DNA of 64,000 bases. Origin: Candidatus Eisenbergiella intestinipullorum (GTDB taxonomy: Bacteria; Bacillota; Clostridia; Lachnospirales; Lachnospiraceae). How positions within the stretch are numbered: the stretch's first letter is position 1; every line of letters begins with the position of its first letter. Made by a program: the position numbers and the translations under genes. Positions 59,706 to 64,000 of the stretch are shown here, in pieces. The DNA lies in assembly GCA_019119815.1 (NCBI GenBank), contig DWWH01000062.1, forward strand, positions 1 to 64,000, written 5' to 3'. Under the pieces are notes generated by a model that had not been told where the DNA came from, ran no database searches, and was given only the letters and a program-made list of their open reading frames with translations.

Positions 59706-62151
59706 GAAAGGTTTCGACTGTCACTCTTCCGCCCTTTTCGCGGACGGTGATCGCGCCGCATTCTGCTGTGACAAAGACGGGAACGTCCGCTTCCCGGAAG
59801 CGGGAGAGCACTTCCGGATGGGGATGACCATAAGAGTTGTCCCTTCCGCAGGAGATCAGGGCGGCCCGGGGCGATACCGCTTCCAGAAATTCCTGAGAGG
59901 TGGAGGTATCTGAGCCGTGATGTGCGGTTTTCAGGATCGTGCAGCCTCCCGCCAGCTCCGGCCAGGCGGCCAGCATCTGCTTCTCCCCGGCGGCTGTGAC
60001 GTCTCCGGTAAGGAGCATGGAAAAGATCTCCGGCGAAGCGCTGCTGCCGGAGCTTTTTTCTGCCGGAGCGGATTTCCCTTCCGCAAGGTGGGAGAAGCGA
60101 AGAACCAGGGAAGAGGCGTTCCGGTCGGAAGAAGCCGGAGAGGACGGACTGTCTGACAGGACAGAAGAAGGCTCCTTTTCAGAGAGCGGGTAAAGCGCCC
60201 GAAACAGGCTGCTGCCGCGGCGGATCTCGTCACCGGCTTTCATCCGGTATACGGGAACGCCGTTTTTTTCTGCGGATTGAAGAAGGCCGGCGCGCATCTC
60301 ATCCTGCGGCGCGGCGGCGGAAAGGACCAGTCCCCCGATGGAAATGCCTCCTTCGCCCGCCCAGTCCAGAAGCGTTGTGACGGCATTGGTGTGATCGGCA
60401 TCGCAGTGGCTGATGAAAATGAGCTCCAGGCGGTTTACGCCCTGATGCTTCAGAAAGGGGATCACCTGCCAGGTTCCGGCCTGCAGTTTTGAGGTGCTTC
60501 CGCCGTCGCACAGATAATGCCTGCCCTCCTGCGTACGGATATAGATACAGTCCCCCTGCCCGATGTCCAGCATCGTGACCCGGGTTTCCGAAGGCTTTCC
60601 CAGAACGAAAAGAAAACAGAGAAAGGCGCAGGATGCGTAGCCGCCGATACGCGGGAGCCGTTTCGCGGAAAGGAACAGGACGAATAGCCCGGCGTAAAAG
60701 AGCAGGATTTGCCACAGCTGCGGCGCGCCGGGGCGGAACATGCCGGCACCGCCCATAGAGCCGGCCCGGCACAGGGCCTCATAGAGAAAAAGGATGCCTT
60801 TTACGGGAAGGACGGCGGGGGAGAGAAGGAAAAGCCATTCCTCTCCGGCAAAAAGCAGCAGGCTTCCTGAAACGGCCAGAAGGATGCAGCCGCCCAGAAG
60901 CACGCTCATGAGGGGAATGACAGCCAGATTGACGAGTACGGAAAGGATGTTCCATTCATAGAAGGAAGAGAGCACCAGCGGAAGGGTGACCATGCTGACG
61001 CAGAAGCTGGAGCGAAAACCGGAGCAGACTGCGGCAGAAAGCCGCTGCCTGCGCGTCCGGGGGAGTCTTTCCCGAAAACGCCTGACATTGCCAGCACCCT
61101 TTTGGATCAGTAACCAGTCCCGGAAGGGAAGCATGCGGGAAAAGGCGGGAACGGCAAGAGAGGCGGCAAGAGCGGCCGTGAAGGAAAGCTGAAAGCCGGT
61201 ATCGTCGATCCGGGCCGGATTTTCCGCCAGAAGAAGGGCGGCGGCAACAGCCAGAGCCGTGGCGGTATCGTAGGTACGGCCCAGAAGGCGGGCGGACAGG
61301 GACAGGGCGAACATGATTCCGGCCCGCATGGAGGAGGCGGAAAAGCCGGTCATGAAAAGAAAGGAAAGGAGAAAGAGGGCGGATATGAGACAGGCGGGAA
61401 GCTTTCCGTCAAAGGACCTTCTGCCGGAATGTCTTCCGAAGCGTTTTCCGTACAATCCCGCCCGCAGGAAGAGCCGGGAAAGAAGGCTGTACACCCCGGT
61501 CCCGAGGATGGAGATGTGCAGGCCGCTGATGGCCACCACATGGGAGATCCCCGCCGCCTGGTACAGGGCTTTGATCTCCTGGTCCATGCCCTTTTTCTCC
61601 CCCAGGAGCATGGCCCTCATCACGGAGGCATCCTCCGGAGAAAGCAGGGCGTCCAGCACGCTCCCCATGCGGGACTTTAACTGCCAGAGAGCCTGGCGGT
61701 AGCGGGAATAGTTCCGGCCGGAACCGGTGACGGAAGCGTTTCGCAGCTCGAAGGCATAGCCCTGCCTGTTATAATATTTCTTTGCATCGAATTCGCCCGG
61801 ATTAGAGGCTTCGCGGAAATGGCTGACTTTTCCCTCGCAGCGGATGCGGCTGCCGATTCTGGGAAGGGAAGAGGATTCTGAGAGCCTGCAGATGATCTGC
61901 AGGGAAAGAGGAGAGCCTTCGTCCCGGGAAAGGGAAGAGGCTTCAGAAGCAGCATCTGAAAGATAGACGAGGCGGACCGGGTCTCCGGTTTGGGTATCCG
62001 TATAACAAATCAGATCGGATACGGTCCCCGTATATGCGGCCTGCTGTCCGTCCGCCCGGTCGGGCTCCAAAACGGGCAGCGGCCGCAGGAGAGTGAGGAG
62101 CCGGACCGCGGCCACAAAGGCGAGGGATGCTGCGGCCAGGGGTCTTCTCAT
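59692..62151 (-). CDS. comEC: ComEC/Rec2 DNA-uptake channel with MBL domain
   Basis: Protein of 819 residues. The N-terminal OB-like region carries a YTGTVSDL strand. The competence membrane domain includes YQAAGISHVVAISGLHISILGTGVYSLL, LSFLFMTGFSASSMRAGIMF and many hydrophobic segments. The C-terminal MBL domain starts VTMLDIGQGDCIYIRTQ and has FISHCDADHTNAV near residue 585 and ILKTAHHGSDTSTS. ComEC forms the inner-membrane pore for single-stranded DNA; the MBL domain may be a nuclease. It overlaps the upstream GerMN gene by 4 nt. No comEA is visible in the window. Confidence 0.93.
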   Translation of the reverse strand: MRRPLAAASLAFVAAVRLLTLLRPLPVLEPDRADGQQAAYTGTVSDLICYTDTQTGDPVRLVYLSDAASEASSLSRDEGSPLSLQIICRLSESSSLPRIGSRIRCEGKVSHFREASNPGEFDAKKYYNRQGYAFELRNASVTGSGRNYSRYRQALWQLKSRMGSVLDALLSPEDASVMRAMLLGEKKGMDQEIKALYQAAGISHVVAISGLHISILGTGVYSLLSRLFLRAGLYGKRFGRHSGRRSFDGKLPACLISALFLLSFLFMTGFSASSMRAGIMFALSLSARLLGRTYDTATALAVAAALLLAENPARIDDTGFQLSFTAALAASLAVPAFSRMLPFRDWLLIQKGAGNVRRFRERLPRTRRQRLSAAVCSGFRSSFCVSMVTLPLVLSSFYEWNILSVLVNLAVIPLMSVLLGGCILLAVSGSLLLFAGEEWLFLLSPAVLPVKGILFLYEALCRAGSMGGAGMFRPGAPQLWQILLFYAGLFVLFLSAKRLPRIGGYASCAFLCFLFVLGKPSETRVTMLDIGQGDCIYIRTQEGRHYLCDGGSTSKLQAGTWQVIPFLKHQGVNRLELIFISHCDADHTNAVTTLLDWAGEGGISIGGLVLSAAAPQDEMRAGLLQSAEKNGVPVYRMKAGDEIRRGSSLFRALYPLSEKEPSSVLSDSPSSPASSDRNASSLVLRFSHLAEGKSAPAEKSSGSSASPEIFSMLLTGDVTAAGEKQMLAAWPELAGGCTILKTAHHGSDTSTSQEFLEAVSPRAALISCGRDNSYGHPHPEVLSRFREADVPVFVTAECGAITVREKGGRVTVETFLRPQ

Positions 62152-63131
62152 TGCGTTCCCTCCTCTGTCTGCGTTTCGGTCTCCATCTGCGTCTCCGAAG
62201 GCGTCTTGGCGATCAGATCCAGATTCCTTTCATAAAGGTTTGCCAGATTGAAGGTTTCCCGGAAGATCAGATCCGTCTGACCGTTGATGGAAAGCTGTAC
62301 CTTATTGACGCTGGTGAGCTCCACCAGAGAATTCGTGATGGAATAGATGACGACCTCCGGCGTCACATTATAAATCTGGGTCAGGAAGGTTTCATCGAGG
62401 TTGACATAACAGATACCGTCCCGCACCGTTACGCCCAGGACCTTGGTAGCAGGATTGACGGTGGGAAAGACCTGATCCGTATCGGGCCCCTTCACCAGGC
62501 AGTCCATCACCAGCCGTTCCACAGAAATATTGCTGTTGTATTCCAGCGTCCTGGTGGTCGGCACCAGCCTGTCTCCGGCTTCATTTGCAAAATAAAGGGT
62601 CAGCGTCACCATTTCATAGGGATTGATCGCGTCTCCCGCATTGTCGATAAAGGTATCCGCCGTCATCGGTCCCACCGCCGCTCCGGAGGCATCCGTCAGG
62701 CTTTCTCCATCCACCGTCATCAGCACATGGTTGACGCCGTCCGTCTGGATGAGCGTCCGCACCAGGGAAGCGCGCACCAGCACCTCGGTGGTGGCCGGAA
62801 GCTTCCGGTAATCTCCATTCACGTCGATGTTCAGCTGGCCTTCATCCAGCAGATAGCCGTTGATCTGAAAGGCGCTTCCTGCGGCCGCCTTCAGGGAAAC
62901 ATTCTCCGGTGCCGCCTGCAGGGCGGACAGAAGCGCGCTGATCTGTTCATCCTGCGTCAGCGCCTCATCCAGATAAATGGTTTCGGAGGAAATCGAGGTT
63001 TCCTCCCTGTTCAGATAATAAACCTGCCAGGCCCGCCCGCTTTCCGCCTCGTCTGCGGCGCCGCAGCCGCAGAGGAAGAGAAGAAAGAGGGTCAGAAAGG
63101 CCAGGAAGGCAGCTTTCTTTTTATTTGTCAT
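62148..63131 (-). CDS. GerMN-domain lipoprotein
   Basis: Lipoprotein of 327 residues: signal AAFLAFLTLFLLFLCGCG with the lipobox LCGC. Two GerMN domains follow: about 50-160 (QISALLSALQAAPENVSL, LNIDVNGDYRKLP, VNHVLMTVDG) and about 185-300 (NISVERLVMDCLVKGP, ICYVNLDETF, VNKVQLSINGQ). The C-terminal tail is Thr/Glu rich. GerM acts in spore cortex and germination in Bacillus; similar two-domain lipoproteins often follow a two-component system, as here. It overlaps comEC by ATGA. Confidence 0.9.
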   Translation of the reverse strand: MTNKKKAAFLAFLTLFLLFLCGCGAADEAESGRAWQVYYLNREETSISSETIYLDEALTQDEQISALLSALQAAPENVSLKAAAGSAFQINGYLLDEGQLNIDVNGDYRKLPATTEVLVRASLVRTLIQTDGVNHVLMTVDGESLTDASGAAVGPMTADTFIDNAGDAINPYEMVTLTLYFANEAGDRLVPTTRTLEYNSNISVERLVMDCLVKGPDTDQVFPTVNPATKVLGVTVRDGICYVNLDETFLTQIYNVTPEVVIYSITNSLVELTSVNKVQLSINGQTDLIFRETFNLANLYERNLDLIAKTPSETQMETETQTEEGTQ

Positions 63132-63179
63132 AAGCTCTCCTGCCTTTTTTTCATGAAAGAAAGTCCATAAGAGGAACCT

Positions 63180-64000
63180 TCAGACCTGCCGGACATAGGT
63201 GAGCGGTATTTTTACCGTGAAGCAGGTACCCTCGCCTTCTACGCTGCTGACCCGGATGGAGCCGCGGTGCAGAAGGACGGCGTTTCGTGTGATCGCAAGG
63301 CCAAGCCCCGTTCCGCCGATCTCCCGGGAGTGGGATTTGTCCACGCGGTAGAAGCGCTCAAAGATATGGTCGTAGTCTGCTTCCGGGATACCGATCCCGG
63401 AGTCTGAGATCTCCACCGTGAAAAACTGGTGGTCCGCGTCCAGGAGTACCTTCACCCAGCCGTGTTCCTTATTGTATTTGATGGCGTTCTCCACCAGATT
63501 GGTGAAGGCCTGTGTGATCTTTACCTCATCCACCTCTGCGGTCACGGGCCGGATGCTCTCAAATACCACTTCCACATCCCGCGTCCGTGCGATGGGGCGC
63601 AGGCGCTTGAGCACCAGCTCGATCAGCTCGTTGATGTCCACCGCTTCGATGGTAAGCTGCGCCGCGGTCTTATCCATTTTGACAAGGGAGAGAAGATCAT
63701 TGATGATCTTGTTCTCGCGGTCGATTTCCGCGCCGATGTCCTGCATGAATTCCTGATACAGCTCGATGGGAGCATCCTCCATCTGCATCAGGGAATCCGC
63801 CAGCACCTTCATGGAGGTGAGAGGGGTTTTTAACTCATGGGAGACGTTTGCGACGAATTCCTGTCTGGAGTCGTCGATGACCTTCATCTGGCCGAGAAGC
63901 TGGTTGAAGGCGTCCACGATCTGCTCCGTTTCCCGGTAGTCCTTCACGCAGACCGGTTCGTCGGTAAAGCCGTCCTTGATCTCATTGATGGCCTGTGTGA
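63180..64000 (-). CDS. Sensor histidine kinase (partial, cut by window end)
   Basis: Only the C-terminal part is present; the frame is open to the window edge. A HAMP-like segment (QAINEIKDGFTDEPV near 63960) leads to the phosphoacceptor helix FVANVSHELKTPLTSMKVLADSL and then the GHKL ATPase with N-box QAFTNLVENAIKYN, G1 ISDSGIGIPEADYDHIFERFYR and G2 REIGGTGLGLAITR. All catalytic boxes are intact. The GTG at 63947 is not the true start. The kinase reads into the GerMN and comEC genes on the same strand, suggesting an envelope-stress or spore-linked unit. Confidence 0.93.
   Translation of the reverse strand, partial: TQAINEIKDGFTDEPVCVKDYRETEQIVDAFNQLLGQMKVIDDSRQEFVANVSHELKTPLTSMKVLADSLMQMEDAPIELYQEFMQDIGAEIDRENKIINDLLSLVKMDKTAAQLTIEAVDINELIELVLKRLRPIARTRDVEVVFESIRPVTAEVDEVKITQAFTNLVENAIKYNKEHGWVKVLLDADHQFFTVEISDSGIGIPEADYDHIFERFYRVDKSHSREIGGTGLGLAITRNAVLLHRGSIRVSSVEGEGTCFTVKIPLTYVRQV

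Overview
The window looks like a chromosomal segment of a spore-forming Clostridia bacterium, most likely a Lachnospiraceae (Clostridium cluster XIVa) relative of fairly high G+C. Supporting signs are a spoIIAA-spoIIAB-sigF operon, all five spoVA genes A to E, two T-box leaders, strong GGAGG ribosome sites, sigma-A promoters of the TTGACA-17-TATAAT type, and families typical of this group (DUF3793, DUF5721, DUF3810, GerMN, EutH, UroD-like proteins). There is no prophage, CRISPR array, rRNA operon or full insertion sequence. One tRNA gene (Leu, anticodon UAG) is present.

Layout. 1-9.5 kb: endonuclease IV, an IlvD/Edd dehydratase, a GNAT, an AraC regulator divergent from two MFS genes, an AI-2E family permease and an MBL hydrolase. 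9.7-13.8 kb: a Trp T-box and TrpB2, a double GNAT whose second half resembles AAC(6'), and a zinc alcohol dehydrogenase. 13.8-16.5 kb: a decayed stretch with a miniature transposable element, a truncated HMA metallochaperone, DUF3793, a frameshifted UvrA remnant and a broken AAA-ATPase/PD-(D/E)XK gene. 16.8-23.5 kb: a GNAT, a Ca2+-type P-ATPase, TrmO, a UroD-like protein and a flavodoxin-ferredoxin. 23.5-29.8 kb: tRNA-Leu, a coupled ATP-grasp ligase plus MATE-HATPase fusion, a cytidylate-kinase-like protein and a second MATE. 30-39 kb: inositol phosphatase, secreted SGNH hydrolase, NERD protein, Val T-box with valS, folC, and a TPR membrane protein. 39-42 kb: spoIIA and spoVAA-AB. 42-52.4 kb: chromate-transporter pair with LysR, GntR with GH43-like hydrolase, EutH, AEC carrier, spoVAC, sugar acetyltransferase, alpha-amylase. 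52.7-64 kb: spoVAD, SDR, RidA, AroK, DUF3810, spoVAE, DUF5721, DegV, ComEC, GerMN lipoprotein and a partial sensor kinase.

Two repeat systems stand out. The first is a ~138-nt element directly upstream of three unlinked genes (nfo, a GNAT, spoVAD). In each copy the element itself supplies the Shine-Dalgarno sequence. It folds into four hairpins, and the loop of hairpin 2 (GCCGAAGC) is perfectly complementary to GCTTCGGC just before the Shine-Dalgarno in all three copies. That is a possible pseudoknot that would compete with the last hairpin, so this is either a structured cis-regulatory RNA or a mobile element that delivers a ribosome site. The second is a family of tiny non-coding elements, 33-199 bp, mostly with GTTAC...GTAAC ends and 8-bp target duplications (four exact or one-mismatch pairs around the larger ones, two around 33-34 bp hairpins). 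They are MITE-like and must be moved by a transposase outside the window.

The most unusual protein system is the translationally coupled pair at 23.9-27.5 kb. An ATP-grasp peptide/amino-acid ligase with a half-methyltransferase tail overlaps by 8 nt a MATE exporter fused to an anti-sigma-type HATPase domain, suggesting a compact make-and-export cassette for an unknown small molecule.
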